This document shows positions 31,982-41,016 of a stretch of DNA of 57,932 nucleotides, piece by piece. The stretch comes from SVFI01 sp045588655 (GTDB lineage Bacteria; Bacillota; Clostridia; Lachnospirales; Lachnospiraceae), in NCBI GenBank assembly GCA_045588655.1, contig JAZNEP010000060.1, positions 1-57,932 on the forward strand, in the 5' to 3' direction. A program made the position numbers and the translations under genes. The notes under the pieces were generated by a model. The model did not search any database. It saw nothing but the letters and a program-made list of their open reading frames with translations, and was not told the origin of the DNA. Every line of letters starts with the position of its first letter. The first letter of the stretch is position 1.

Positions 31982-32139
31982 AGTAACATCCTTTCGCTTT
32001 CGTTTTTTCGTTGATTTTTCCTAAAATGATTATAAATTTTTTTTACTTTTTGCGCAATAAGTTCATATACGCGCAGAAAAAATTATGCTATATTAGTTAA
32101 AGTAAGGAAAGAATCACTGTTAATCAGGAGGAAGCAAAC

Positions 32140-32853
32140 ATGCAGATGAGAGCAATTGAAACAGAACTTCAGAATAATGCATATCCGGGACGCGGAATCA
32201 TTATCGGAAAAAGTGCGAACGGCAAATATGCGGTAACCGCTTACTTTATTATGGGAAGAAGTGAAAACAGCCGCAACAGAGTATTTGTGGAAGACGGACA
32301 GGGAATCCGCACACAGGCCTTTGATCCTTCAAAATTGAGCGATCCGAGTCTTATCATCTACGCACCGGTACGTGTTCTTGGTAACAAGACCATCGTAACC
32401 AACGGAGACCAGACCGATACGATTTATGAGCTCATGGACAAACAGCAGACATTTGAACAGGCGCTGCGCACCAGAGAGTTTGAACCGGATGCACCAAACT
32501 ATACCCCGCGTATTTCCGGTATCATGCACGTAGAAAACGGTACATACAATTATGCGATGTCGATTCTGAAAAGTAACAATGGCAATCCGGCTGCATGTAA
32601 CAGATATACATTTGCTTATGAAAATCCGGTAGCGGGTGAAGGACATTTCATTCACACCTACATGGGCGACGGAAATCCGCTCCCAAGCTTTGAGGGCGAA
32701 CCGGAACTCATTTCCATTCCGGATGATATGGACAGCTTTACAGAGCTTCTCTGGAACAGTTTAAATGAAGAAAATAAAGTTTCACTCTTTGTTCGCTATA
32801 TTAATATAGAAACAGGAGCATATGAGACAAAGATTGTAAACAAAAATAAATAA
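32140..32853 (+). CDS. IMP cyclohydrolase, PurO type
   Basis: A 237-residue protein of the PurO/IMP_cyclohyd family (first known from archaea), which closes FAICAR to IMP, the last step of purine synthesis. Seen: AYPGRGIIIGKSANGKYAV at the N-terminus, MGRSENSRNRVF, TNGDQTDTIYE, YTPRISG and NPAACNRYTFAYENPVAGEG. It replaces the N-terminal domain of normal PurH, and the separate AICAR transformylase follows 24 bases later. GGAGGAAG precedes ATG 32140. No purine riboswitch was found in the 158-base upstream gap. Confidence 0.87.
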   Translation: MQMRAIETELQNNAYPGRGIIIGKSANGKYAVTAYFIMGRSENSRNRVFVEDGQGIRTQAFDPSKLSDPSLIIYAPVRVLGNKTIVTNGDQTDTIYELMDKQQTFEQALRTREFEPDAPNYTPRISGIMHVENGTYNYAMSILKSNNGNPAACNRYTFAYENPVAGEGHFIHTYMGDGNPLPSFEGEPELISIPDDMDSFTELLWNSLNEENKVSLFVRYINIETGAYETKIVNKNK

Positions 32854-32877
32854 ATCCAGACATACGGAGGAAACAGC

Positions 32878-34056
32878 ATGAATGAATTAGAACTGAAATA
32901 TGGTTGTAATCCAAATCAGAAGCCTTCCCGCATTTATATGGAAGACGGCAAAGATTTACCGATTACAGTATTAAACGGCAAACCGGGATATATCAACTTC
33001 CTGGATGCATTTAACGGATGGCAGCTTGTAAAAGAACTCAAAAAAGCGACCGGACTTCCGGCGGCGACTTCATTTAAACATGTATCACCTGCAGGAGCAG
33101 CGGTAGGACTTCCGCTTTCTGAGGTAGAAGCAAAGATTTACTGGGTGGATGACCTTGGTGAGTTGTCACCGCTTGCATGTGCATATGCAAGAGCAAGAGG
33201 TGCAGACAGAATGTCTTCCTTTGGTGATTTTATTTCCCTTTCTGATGTGTGCGACGCAGATACAGCGAAAATTATCAAAAGAGAAGTGTCTGACGGTGTG
33301 ATTGCACCGGGCTACACAGAGGAAGCACTTGCGATTTTAAAAGAGAAAAAGAATGGCAATTATAATGTCATCCAAATTGACGAAAATTATGTTCCGGCCG
33401 AAATTGAGACGAAACAGGTATATGGTATCAATTTTGAGCAGGGAAGAAATGAACTTAAGATCGATGACGAACTCCTTAGCAATCTCGTGACAGAAAACAA
33501 AGAGATTCCGGAGTCGGCAAAGATTGACCTTGCAATCGCACTCATCACATTAAAATATACACAGTCCAATTCCGTATGCTTTGCCAAAGGCGGACAGGCG
33601 ATCGGTATCGGCGCAGGGCAGCAGTCACGTATTCACTGTACCAGACTGGCGGGCTCTAAGGCAGATAACTGGTTCCTTCGTCAGTCGCCGCAGGTGATGA
33701 ACCTTCCGTTCGTGGACAATATCCGCAGAGCGGACAGGGACAACACCATCGACCTTTACATCGGCGAAGATTATATGGATGTGCTGGCAGAAGGTGAGTG
33801 GCAAAAATTCTTCAAAGAAAAACCGGCAGTGTTTACCAGAGAAGAAAAAAGAGCATGGCTTGATCAGATGACGGATGTAGCACTTGGCTCCGATGCGTTC
33901 TTCCCGTTTGGGGATAATATAGAAAGAGCGCATAAAAGCGGTGTGAAATACATCGCACAGCCGGGCGGTTCTGTGCGCGATGACCATGTAATCGAGACCT
34001 GTAATAAGTACGATATGGCGATGTGCTTTACAGGGATCAGACTGTTTCATCACTAA
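32878..34056 (+). CDS. AICAR transformylase, single-domain (PurH C-terminal half)
   Basis: A 392-residue phosphoribosylaminoimidazolecarboxamide formyltransferase that uses 10-formyl-THF to make FAICAR. It has the Lys-His pair in SFKHVSPAGAAVGLPL, RARGADRMSSFGDFISLSD, VCFAKGGQAIGIGAGQQSRIHC and the C-terminal SDAFFPFGDNIERA and QPGGSVRDDHVIETC. The N-terminal IMP cyclohydrolase domain of usual PurH (about 190 residues) is missing; that task is covered by the PurO-type gene just upstream. Together they form a split PurH operon. RBS GGAGGAAA. Confidence 0.92.
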   Translation: MNELELKYGCNPNQKPSRIYMEDGKDLPITVLNGKPGYINFLDAFNGWQLVKELKKATGLPAATSFKHVSPAGAAVGLPLSEVEAKIYWVDDLGELSPLACAYARARGADRMSSFGDFISLSDVCDADTAKIIKREVSDGVIAPGYTEEALAILKEKKNGNYNVIQIDENYVPAEIETKQVYGINFEQGRNELKIDDELLSNLVTENKEIPESAKIDLAIALITLKYTQSNSVCFAKGGQAIGIGAGQQSRIHCTRLAGSKADNWFLRQSPQVMNLPFVDNIRRADRDNTIDLYIGEDYMDVLAEGEWQKFFKEKPAVFTREEKRAWLDQMTDVALGSDAFFPFGDNIERAHKSGVKYIAQPGGSVRDDHVIETCNKYDMAMCFTGIRLFHH

Positions 34057-34059
34057 AAA

Positions 34060-34113
34060 ATCACAATATGTCAGAAAATGGGTATTGATAATGAAAGTAT
34101 ATTGTGATAACAT
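34060..34113 (+). promoter_or_regulatory. Inverted repeat and probable promoter of the Ig-like gene
   Basis: ATCACAATAT (34060-34069) and ATATTGTGAT (34099-34108) form a 10-bp inverted repeat with a 29-base spacer. TTGATA (34085-34090), 17 bases, TAACAT (34108-34113) is a moderate promoter within and beside it. It may be an operator or a weak stem after the purine genes; there is no T run on the plus strand. Confidence 0.4.
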
Positions 34114-34171
34114 TAGTATGATAAAAAACTAAGTTTCCTTAGCAAAAAAATAACAACAGGGAGGATTCACA

Positions 34172-35473
34172 ATGAGAAAGATTGTAACCAAAGTGATGGC
34201 TGTTGCACTTGCTTTAACTACTATGGTATCTATGAGTGGTGTTATGACTGTTAATGCAGAAGCGGCTGCCAAAAGCAACGTAAGTGTATCTTACACAAAC
34301 AAAAAAGTAAAAAGCGCTTCTGTAAAGAGCGTATCTGTAAAGGTTGACGGTGCTGAAAAAGCAAGCAAAAAAGTAACTGTATACCTTACAGGAAACAAAC
34401 AGGTAAAAGTTGACACAGCAGTAGATGTAAAAGTTAACGGAAAGAAAAATTCCAAGATGACAAAAGCTTTCAAGAAAAACTACAAGAAAGTTTCTTACTC
34501 ATCAAGTAACAAAAAAGTTGCTACTGTAAGCTCAAAAGGTGTTATCACTGCTAAAAAAGCAGGTAAGACTACTATTACTGTAAAATCAAAAGCAAACAGT
34601 AAAAAATCTTACAAAATCACTTTAACAGTAAAAAACGGTGTTAAGAGCATGAAGCTTAATACTAAGACAAAAGCTACTTTAGAAGAAGGCGCTAAGCTTA
34701 CATTCACACCAAAAGTTACTACATACAAAAAAGTGAAAAAGACAATCAAAGCTACATCAAGCGACAAGAAAGTAGCTAAAGTTTCTGTAAAGAGCGGTAA
34801 AGTTACTATCACAGCTGTAAAAGCAGGTACTGCTAAGATTACTGTAGCGCCAAAATACGGCTCAGACAAAGCTAAAACAATCACTGTAACTGTAAAAGCA
34901 AAAGCTGCTACAACTCCTTCGACACCTTCTACTCCGGTAGTAAAAGCAAAACATACAAAAGTAGTATTTGCGAATCCGGATGCTAAGACAGTAAAATTAA
35001 CAGGTAAGCTTTCTTGGGACGGACAGAAAGATCTTGCAGCAGCAGTAAAAGATTTCGCAGCTATTCTTGGCGGAACATACGACGTAAAAGTAAACGGTAG
35101 AGTTGTTACTGTTATTAATGGTATTCTTAATGAAGATCAGTTAGCTAAGATTCCTACATCAGGCGAAAAGACAGATGCTACAATCGAAGCTACTATCTCT
35201 ATCGCACAGGCTCTTAAGCTTGCAGGTGACGTGAGCGCAACTGCAAAAGCTCAATTTAATGGTGAGTTCACAGTAGGCGGAGTGAAAGTTTCTGGCATCT
35301 CATTAGCAAACAAAGAGCTTACATTCAACTTTGGCGGAGCTACATTAAAAGCATATGTAGTAAACGGAAACCTTTACTTAGATGGTGATCAGTCAGCATT
35401 GTTGACTACTTACAAGGCTATCTATGATACAAACAAAGAAGTAATCAAAGAGTTTGTTGTAGAAGAGAAATAA
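34172..35473 (+). CDS. Secreted lysine-rich Ig-like (BIG2) surface protein
   Basis: A 433-residue secreted protein. Signal peptide about 1-31 (VMAVALALTTMVSMSGVM; cut near AEA). Residues about 35-245 are extremely rich in Lys, Ser, Thr and Val and contain two BIG2-type Ig domains, recognised by SSNKKVATVSSKGVITAKKAGKTTITVK-like turns (the VATVS-x-K-G-VITA-x-K-AG-T-T-I motif). A short TTPSTPSTP linker leads to a lipid-binding-like alpha/beta region (about 260-433) without Lys bias. No LPxTG or membrane anchor. It is just upstream of the polysaccharide genes, so it may bind anionic polymer; that is inference. Codon use suggests high expression. Confidence 0.85.
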   Translation: MRKIVTKVMAVALALTTMVSMSGVMTVNAEAAAKSNVSVSYTNKKVKSASVKSVSVKVDGAEKASKKVTVYLTGNKQVKVDTAVDVKVNGKKNSKMTKAFKKNYKKVSYSSSNKKVATVSSKGVITAKKAGKTTITVKSKANSKKSYKITLTVKNGVKSMKLNTKTKATLEEGAKLTFTPKVTTYKKVKKTIKATSSDKKVAKVSVKSGKVTITAVKAGTAKITVAPKYGSDKAKTITVTVKAKAATTPSTPSTPVVKAKHTKVVFANPDAKTVKLTGKLSWDGQKDLAAAVKDFAAILGGTYDVKVNGRVVTVINGILNEDQLAKIPTSGEKTDATIEATISIAQALKLAGDVSATAKAQFNGEFTVGGVKVSGISLANKELTFNFGGATLKAYVVNGNLYLDGDQSALLTTYKAIYDTNKEVIKEFVVEEK

Positions 35474-35494
35474 GTTTTATTAAAATGAATAACG

Positions 35495-35522
35495 AAAAGG
35501 GCTATCCCTGATAGCCCTTTTT
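35495..35522 (+). terminator. Rho-independent terminator before the polysaccharide operon
   Basis: AAAAGGGCTATC pairs with GATAGCCCTTTT (12 bp, 3-base loop), followed by a T run that ends 14 bases before the ATG of the cpsB-like gene. No room for a promoter remains between them. Confidence 0.93.
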
Positions 35523-35536
35523 GTAAGGAAAAAATT

Positions 35537-36256
35537 ATGGCAATATTTGACATTCACAGCCACATCCTTCCGGGAGTGGATGATGGGTCTAAAGATATAG
35601 AGATGACAAAAGAGATGCTTGGAATGGCATATGAGCAGGGAGTCAGAGTGATGATTGCTACGCCTCATTATTCCATGCGCTCCAGAGAAGATAAGATAGA
35701 GAGAGTCCGGAAGGCATATGAGAAGACCGTAGAGATGGCAGAAGAGTGCTATCCGGATATGAAGATATTGCTTGGCAGTGAAGTATATATGGAGCCGGGC
35801 ATGTTAGATAGAATAAAGCAGGAAACTACGATTACCATGAACCAGTCAAAGTATGTGCTTTGTGAGTACAGTTTTACCGGAGCATATCAGGAGATGTATG
35901 GTTCTTTGCAGGAGCTTGTTCGAGCCAGATTTAAACCGATACTCGCCCATGTGGAGAGGTATCAGTGTCTGCGGGAGAGATGGGATCGCATGCAGGAGCT
36001 GCGCGAACTGGGCGTGCTGATGCAGATCAATGCCGAGAGCCTGCAGGGTAATGTTTTTGATAAAAATTTCCGATATGGTAAGAGTCTGATAAAAAACGAT
36101 ATGATTGATTTTATCGGTACCGATGCGCACGATATGCAGCGCAGGGCACCGAGGATTCAAAAGGCGGAGGAGACTCTGATAAAGCTCCTTGGTAGACAGG
36201 AAGCAGATCAGATTCTTATGAGAAATGCAGAAGAGATATGGATGCAGAAAGTATAG
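35537..36256 (+). CDS. cpsB: CpsB/CapC-type tyrosine-protein phosphatase (PHP fold)
   Basis: A manganese-dependent PHP-family phosphatase that dephosphorylates the CpsD kinase and so tunes capsule chain length. The 239-residue protein has the metal motif FDIHSHILPGVDDGS, ATPHY, GSEVY, LAHVERY and FIGTDAHDMQRR. First gene of the polysaccharide cluster, 14 bases after a terminator. RBS AAGGA lies about 9 bases from the ATG. Confidence 0.94.
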   Translation: MAIFDIHSHILPGVDDGSKDIEMTKEMLGMAYEQGVRVMIATPHYSMRSREDKIERVRKAYEKTVEMAEECYPDMKILLGSEVYMEPGMLDRIKQETTITMNQSKYVLCEYSFTGAYQEMYGSLQELVRARFKPILAHVERYQCLRERWDRMQELRELGVLMQINAESLQGNVFDKNFRYGKSLIKNDMIDFIGTDAHDMQRRAPRIQKAEETLIKLLGRQEADQILMRNAEEIWMQKV

Positions 36257-36286
36257 TCTTTTTGTATCTGGAAACGGAGAATAGAT

Positions 36287-37057
36287 ATGGGAAACACAGA
36301 TCAATTGCAAAGAGAAGAGATTGAAATTGATTTAAGAGAGATATTTTTTGTGCTGCTTCAGCGCATTTGGGTGATTCTGCTGTCGGCAGTGATAGGAGCA
36401 GTGTCCTTTGGACTCTATACCTATACGATGATTGAGCCAATCTATGAATCGCAGTCGATGCTTTACATCCTGACAAAGTCAACCAGTTTGACGAGTTTGG
36501 CAGATATTCAGTTGGGTACACAGCTTACCAATGACTATGTGGTGTTTGTGACCAGCCGACCGGTAGTGGATAAAGTGATTGAAAATCTGGATTTGGATAT
36601 GACGTATAAAGAGTTTGTAAACAGTGTGGCGGTGGATAATCCGACCAATACCCGTATTCTTAAGATTACGGTAAGCCACACCGATCCAAAGCTTGCGCAG
36701 CTGATTGTAAATGAGCTCTCAGATGTGGCAGCGTCACGTGTGGCAGAGGTCATGGAGACGGAAGCACCACATATCGCGGACTATGGACACCTACCGGAAG
36801 AGCCTTCTTCACCGAGCCTTATTAAAAATACTGCGATTGGTGGAATGTTGCTTGCACTTTTGGCGATGGCGATTATCATTGTGGCTTATCTCATGAATGA
36901 TTCGATTAAGACGAGCGAAGATGTAGAGAAATATCTTGGTCTTAATGTACTTGGTAATATTCCACTGGAGGAAGGTACGAGCAAAAAGGCGACACACGGT
37001 CACGATAAAGATGCCAAGAAGATGAAAAAACACAAGATTAAGAGAATTGAGGCGTAA
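36287..37057 (+). CDS. cpsC: Wzz/CpsC-type chain-length regulator and kinase adaptor
   Basis: A 256-residue polysaccharide co-polymerase. Two membrane helices (about 25-45, VILLSAVIGAVSFGLYTYTM; about 180-200, GMLLALLAMAIIIVAYLM) flank an extracellular domain. The motif PSSPSLIKN before the second helix is the Pro-rich Wzz signature. The cytosolic Lys/His-rich tail (SEDVEKYLGLNVLG) contacts and activates the CpsD kinase. The next gene starts 6 bases downstream. Confidence 0.92.
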   Translation: MGNTDQLQREEIEIDLREIFFVLLQRIWVILLSAVIGAVSFGLYTYTMIEPIYESQSMLYILTKSTSLTSLADIQLGTQLTNDYVVFVTSRPVVDKVIENLDLDMTYKEFVNSVAVDNPTNTRILKITVSHTDPKLAQLIVNELSDVAASRVAEVMETEAPHIADYGHLPEEPSSPSLIKNTAIGGMLLALLAMAIIIVAYLMNDSIKTSEDVEKYLGLNVLGNIPLEEGTSKKATHGHDKDAKKMKKHKIKRIEA

Positions 37058-37063
37058 GAGCGT

Positions 37064-37780
37064 ATGAAGCAAATTAATTTTACGAAGTTAGCGCAGTTAG
37101 ATAATAAAACAAAAGAAGCCTACAAGACATTACGTACCAATATCACGTTCTGCGGGGATGAGATTAAGTCGATTGTCTTTACCTCCAGCGTGCCAAATGA
37201 AGGCAAGAGCCGTGTCTCTTTTGAGACCGCAAAGGCTTTGGCGGAGGATGGAAAAAAGGTACTCTATATCGATGCGGATATCCGCAAATCGATTCTGGTG
37301 GCCAGATACGATGTGGATGCAGAGATTGTGGGACTCACACACTATCTTGCGGGAAAGATGCCGCTGGATGATGTTATCTATGAGACAAATCTAAAAAACT
37401 TCCACTGTATCTTTACAGGAGCCAATGTGCCAAATCCGGCAGAGCTCCTGGGTAAGAGTCGTTTGGAAAAAATGATTGCAGCCAAACGGGAAGAGTATGA
37501 TTATATTATTATTGATTGTCCGCCGCTGGCAAGTGTTATCGACGCTGCTGTGGTAGCGAAGCACTGTGACGGAGCTATCATCGTAGTGGAGACGGACAAT
37601 ATTAGCTACCGCATCGTGCAGCAGGTAAAGGATCAGCTCTTAAAGAGCGGATGCCAGATTTTGGGCGTAGTGCTCAATAAGGTGGAGATGACCGGTAAAG
37701 GTTATTACGGCAAGTACTACGGTGGCTATTATGGCAAGTATTATGGTAGCTATGGTGATTACTATAAGGATGAAGCATAA
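37064..37780 (+). CDS. cpsD: CpsD/CapB-type bacterial tyrosine kinase
   Basis: A 238-residue BY-kinase that autophosphorylates with the CpsC adaptor. Walker A is SSVPNEGKSRVSFETA, Walker A' VLYIDADIRKS, Walker B YDYIIIDCPPL. The C-terminal tail is a tyrosine cluster of about 12 Tyr in 25 residues built from GYYGKYYG repeats, the expected autophosphorylation site. EAYKTLRTNI is the usual oligomerisation motif. Substrates probably include the PglF-like or PglC-like proteins of the cluster. Confidence 0.95.
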   Translation: MKQINFTKLAQLDNKTKEAYKTLRTNITFCGDEIKSIVFTSSVPNEGKSRVSFETAKALAEDGKKVLYIDADIRKSILVARYDVDAEIVGLTHYLAGKMPLDDVIYETNLKNFHCIFTGANVPNPAELLGKSRLEKMIAAKREEYDYIIIDCPPLASVIDAAVVAKHCDGAIIVVETDNISYRIVQQVKDQLLKSGCQILGVVLNKVEMTGKGYYGKYYGGYYGKYYGSYGDYYKDEA

Positions 37781-37821
37781 TCCGTGACATGGAGTTTAAG
37801 CTACAAGAGGGAGAAGAACCT

Positions 37822-39690
37822 GTGTTAAAGACGATAAGAGAAAGGCTGACAGACAGCACCAAGATGATGCTGGTGTTTATATTGGTGTTATATGATATCG
37901 CTTCCGTGATGTTTGCGGTATTTATGGCTTTGTATGTTCGCTTTGATTTTCGTATGGGAGACGCATGTGTGCAGTATCTAAAAGTAGGATTTCACTATCT
38001 GCCGCTTACGATTGTATTTATGCTGATTGTCTATTCATGTTTTCATTTATATAACAGTCTGTGGGCGTACGCGAGTACGAGGGAGATGTTTAATACGGTA
38101 TGCGGTGCGATGTTGGTCAGCATTATGCAGCTACTGGTTATGATGGTGTGTAACCAAAGTATGCCAAGGTCCTACTACTTTATGTTTACTTTTTTTGTAG
38201 TGGCGTTTTCATTGTTTGGCCGTTTTTTTTACCGATTTATCCGTGTTTTGCGACACAGCTATATAACCAAGAGGCAGAAGGGTGCGAAAAACATTATGCT
38301 GATTGGCGCCGGAGATGCAGGGCGTCTTATTATCAATGAGGTGCAGCACAGTGACCAGCTTCATGCTAAGGTGGTATGCGCGATTGATGATGACCCGATG
38401 AAAAAAGGGAAGTATTTAAAAAATGTACCGATTATTGGTGGCAGAGATATGATTATCGAGAGTGCTGCCAAGTATGATGTGGATCAGATCGTCCTTGCGA
38501 TGCCGAGTATCTCGATGGGAGAGCAGAAGGAAATTCTTGATATCTGCAAAGAGACTGGATGCAGTATGAAGATACTACCGGGGATTTATCAATTTATTAA
38601 TAGTGAAGTGAGTGTAAGTAAACTTCGAGATGTACAGATCGAGGATTTGCTGGGGAGAGAGCCGATTAAGACCAATCTGGACATCGTTCTTTCCTATGTG
38701 CAGAAGCAGACAGTACTGGTGACCGGTGGCGGAGGATCAATTGGAAGTGAGATTTGTCGACAGATTGCGGCGCATGATCCGAAGGAACTTGTAATTCTCG
38801 ACATCTATGAAAATACGACCTATGATTTGCAACAGGAGCTTCAGAGGAAGTTTCCGGAGCTTAAACTTACGGTGCTGATCGGATCCGTGCGAAATACACA
38901 CAGGATAGAAAAGATTTTTGAAAAATATAGACCGGACATCGTCTTCCATGCGGCAGCACACAAGCATGTACCGCTGATGGAAACCAGTCCGAATGAAGCG
39001 ATAAAGAATAATGTCTTTGGTACACTTAACTGTGCCAGAAGTGCGAATAAGTGGGGAACAAAACGCTTTGTCCTTATATCTACGGACAAGGCAGTCAATC
39101 CGACTAATATCATGGGAGCGACCAAGCGTATCTGTGAGATGGTCATACAGGCGATGTCTCGTACGACGGAGGGAACGGAGTATGTGGCAGTACGCTTTGG
39201 CAATGTGCTGGGGTCGAACGGTAGTGTAATACCGCTGTTTCGCAAGCAGATCGCATCCGGTGGTCCTGTGACGGTGACGGATAAAAATATTATCCGCTAC
39301 TTTATGACGATACCGGAGGCGGTAAGTCTGGTACTGCAGGCGGGAGCTTATGCGAGAGGTGGAGAAATCTTCGTGCTCGATATGGGAGATCCGGTTAAAA
39401 TCGATGATTTGGCAAGGAATCTGATAAAACTTTCAGGTTACAAGCCGGATGAGGAAATCAAAATCGTATATACCGGTCTTCGCCCGGGTGAGAAGCTCTA
39501 TGAGGAGCTTTTGATGAGCGAGGAAGGGTTACAAGAGACAGAGAATAAGCTGATACATATCGGAAAACCAATTGAATTTGATGACGAGAAGTTTTTCGCC
39601 GATCTTGTCAAACTCAAAGAGATGGCTTACGAGGATAATGGAGCCGGTAGAAAAATGGTAAAAGAAATGGTACCGACATATCAGTGTTGA
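37822..39690 (+). CDS. Membrane nucleotide-sugar 4,6-dehydratase (PglF/CapD/FlaA1-like)
   Basis: A 622-residue enzyme of the PglF group, which converts UDP-GlcNAc to UDP-4-keto-6-deoxy-GlcNAc. Four membrane helices lie in the first 140 residues; a CoA-binding-like Rossmann domain follows (IMLIGAGDAGRLIINE) and then the SDR domain (VLVTGGGGSIGSEICRQI, AAAHKHVPLME, STDKAVNPTNIMGATKR with the Met in place of Tyr as in this family, RFGNVLGSNGSVIPLF). GTG 37822 has GAGGGAG 8 bases upstream; the ATG at 37789 lacks an SD, so the shorter form is preferred (the longer would be 633 residues). A hairpin-T tract follows. Confidence 0.92.
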   Translation: MLKTIRERLTDSTKMMLVFILVLYDIASVMFAVFMALYVRFDFRMGDACVQYLKVGFHYLPLTIVFMLIVYSCFHLYNSLWAYASTREMFNTVCGAMLVSIMQLLVMMVCNQSMPRSYYFMFTFFVVAFSLFGRFFYRFIRVLRHSYITKRQKGAKNIMLIGAGDAGRLIINEVQHSDQLHAKVVCAIDDDPMKKGKYLKNVPIIGGRDMIIESAAKYDVDQIVLAMPSISMGEQKEILDICKETGCSMKILPGIYQFINSEVSVSKLRDVQIEDLLGREPIKTNLDIVLSYVQKQTVLVTGGGGSIGSEICRQIAAHDPKELVILDIYENTTYDLQQELQRKFPELKLTVLIGSVRNTHRIEKIFEKYRPDIVFHAAAHKHVPLMETSPNEAIKNNVFGTLNCARSANKWGTKRFVLISTDKAVNPTNIMGATKRICEMVIQAMSRTTEGTEYVAVRFGNVLGSNGSVIPLFRKQIASGGPVTVTDKNIIRYFMTIPEAVSLVLQAGAYARGGEIFVLDMGDPVKIDDLARNLIKLSGYKPDEEIKIVYTGLRPGEKLYEELLMSEEGLQETENKLIHIGKPIEFDDEKFFADLVKLKEMAYEDNGAGRKMVKEMVPTYQC

Positions 39691-39696
39691 TAATGT

Positions 39697-39725
39697 GGCG
39701 AACGGAGTAATCTGTTCGCCTTTTT
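39697..39725 (+). terminator. Intrinsic terminator-like hairpin inside the polysaccharide operon
   Basis: GGCGAACGGA pairs with TCTGTTCGCC (10 bp, one G-U) with loop GTAA, followed by five T. It lies between the dehydratase and aminotransferase genes, all on the same strand and with no promoter seen after it. Confidence 0.82.
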
Positions 39726-39747
39726 ACGTAAATTGGGAGATTTTGGT

Positions 39748-41016
39748 ATGAATATAACACCATTTAAAAAGAGAATATGGCTGGCGTCTCCAACGATGCA
39801 CGGAGAGGAACAGGAGTACGTTAATCGAGCTTTTGAACAGAACTGGATTACCACAGCAGGGGAAAATGTCAATGAAGTAGAGCGTGTTACAGCAGAATAT
39901 GTCGGTGTCAAGTATGCAGTAGCGCTATCATCAGGAACGGCAGCTTTGCATATGGCAGTAAAACTTGCAGGCGAGGAACTATACGGCAAACCAAAGATCG
40001 GAGAAGGGGTGCTGGCAGGCAAAAAAGTGTTCTGCTCAGATCTCACTTTTGATGCGACAGTAAATCCAATCGTATATGAGGGTGGAGAGCCCGTATTCAT
40101 TGATACAGAGTATGAAACTTGGAACATGGACCCGGTAGCACTTAGAAAAGCTTTTGAACTATATCCGGAAGTGAAAATGGTGGTCTTGGTTCATTTGTAT
40201 GGAACGCCGGCAAAAGTGGATGAGATTAAAGAAATCTGCGATGTGCATGGAGCTATACTAATAGAGGATGCAGCAGAGTCGTTGGGGGCTATCTATAAGG
40301 GAAGGCAAACCGGGATGGCCGGAAAATACGCTATCGTGTCTTTTAATGGAAATAAGCTGATTACCGGAAGTAGTGGTGGTGCACTTCTTACAAACAGTAA
40401 AGAGGCAGCAGATCAGGTCAGAAAATGGTCTACACAGGCCAGAGAGGCGGCTCCATGGTATCAGCATGAGGAACTGGGATATAATTACCGCATGAGCAAC
40501 ATCATAGCCGGTATTGTACGCGGACAGTATGCACATGTCGAGGAGCATATAGCGATAAAGAAAGCAATTTATGAAAGCTATAAAGAGGGACTTAAGGATT
40601 TGCCTGTTAAAATGAATCCGTACACAGAAGGTGAGATGAAGCCAAATTTTTGGCTTAGTTGCATAATTATAGATAAAGATGCAATGTGTAAGCAGGTGCG
40701 TTCGGAGACAGAGGCGCTTTATATTAGCGAGGCAGGAAAAAGTTGTCCGACGGAGATTTTAGATCAACTTGCCGCAATAAATGCAGAGGGGCGTCCAATA
40801 TGGAAACCGATGCATATGCAGCCGATTTATCGTCTAAATCCGTTTGTAACGAAAGATGGAAACGGAAGAGCGAAGACGAATGCGTATATTGCAGGAGAGA
40901 GCGCAGATGTGGGAATGGATATCTTTGAAAGAGGTCTGTGTCTTCCGAGTGATATTAAGATGACGGCGGTAGAGCAGGCGATAGTAATTGAGTTGATTAA
41001 GGAGTGTTTTAAGTAG
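39748..41016 (+). CDS. DegT/DnrJ/EryC1-type sugar aminotransferase (PglE-like)
   Basis: A 422-residue PLP enzyme that would aminate the 4-keto sugar made by the preceding dehydratase (giving UDP-4-amino-4,6-dideoxy-GlcNAc). Seen: ALSSGTAALHMAV, CSDLTFDATVNPIVYEGGEPVFID, VHLYGTPAKVDEI, EDAAESLGA and the PLP lysine in SFNGNKLITGSSGG. ATG 39748 has GGGAGA 7 bases upstream; the in-frame TTG 39733 is part of the leader. The sugar transferase gene follows with no gap. Confidence 0.93.
   Translation: MNITPFKKRIWLASPTMHGEEQEYVNRAFEQNWITTAGENVNEVERVTAEYVGVKYAVALSSGTAALHMAVKLAGEELYGKPKIGEGVLAGKKVFCSDLTFDATVNPIVYEGGEPVFIDTEYETWNMDPVALRKAFELYPEVKMVVLVHLYGTPAKVDEIKEICDVHGAILIEDAAESLGAIYKGRQTGMAGKYAIVSFNGNKLITGSSGGALLTNSKEAADQVRKWSTQAREAAPWYQHEELGYNYRMSNIIAGIVRGQYAHVEEHIAIKKAIYESYKEGLKDLPVKMNPYTEGEMKPNFWLSCIIIDKDAMCKQVRSETEALYISEAGKSCPTEILDQLAAINAEGRPIWKPMHMQPIYRLNPFVTKDGNGRAKTNAYIAGESADVGMDIFERGLCLPSDIKMTAVEQAIVIELIKECFK

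Noticed and set aside
31982..32139. Purine riboswitch upstream of the PurO-type gene
   Set aside because: No P1/P2/P3 arrangement with the conserved loop bases was found; only a short GCGC inverted repeat is there.
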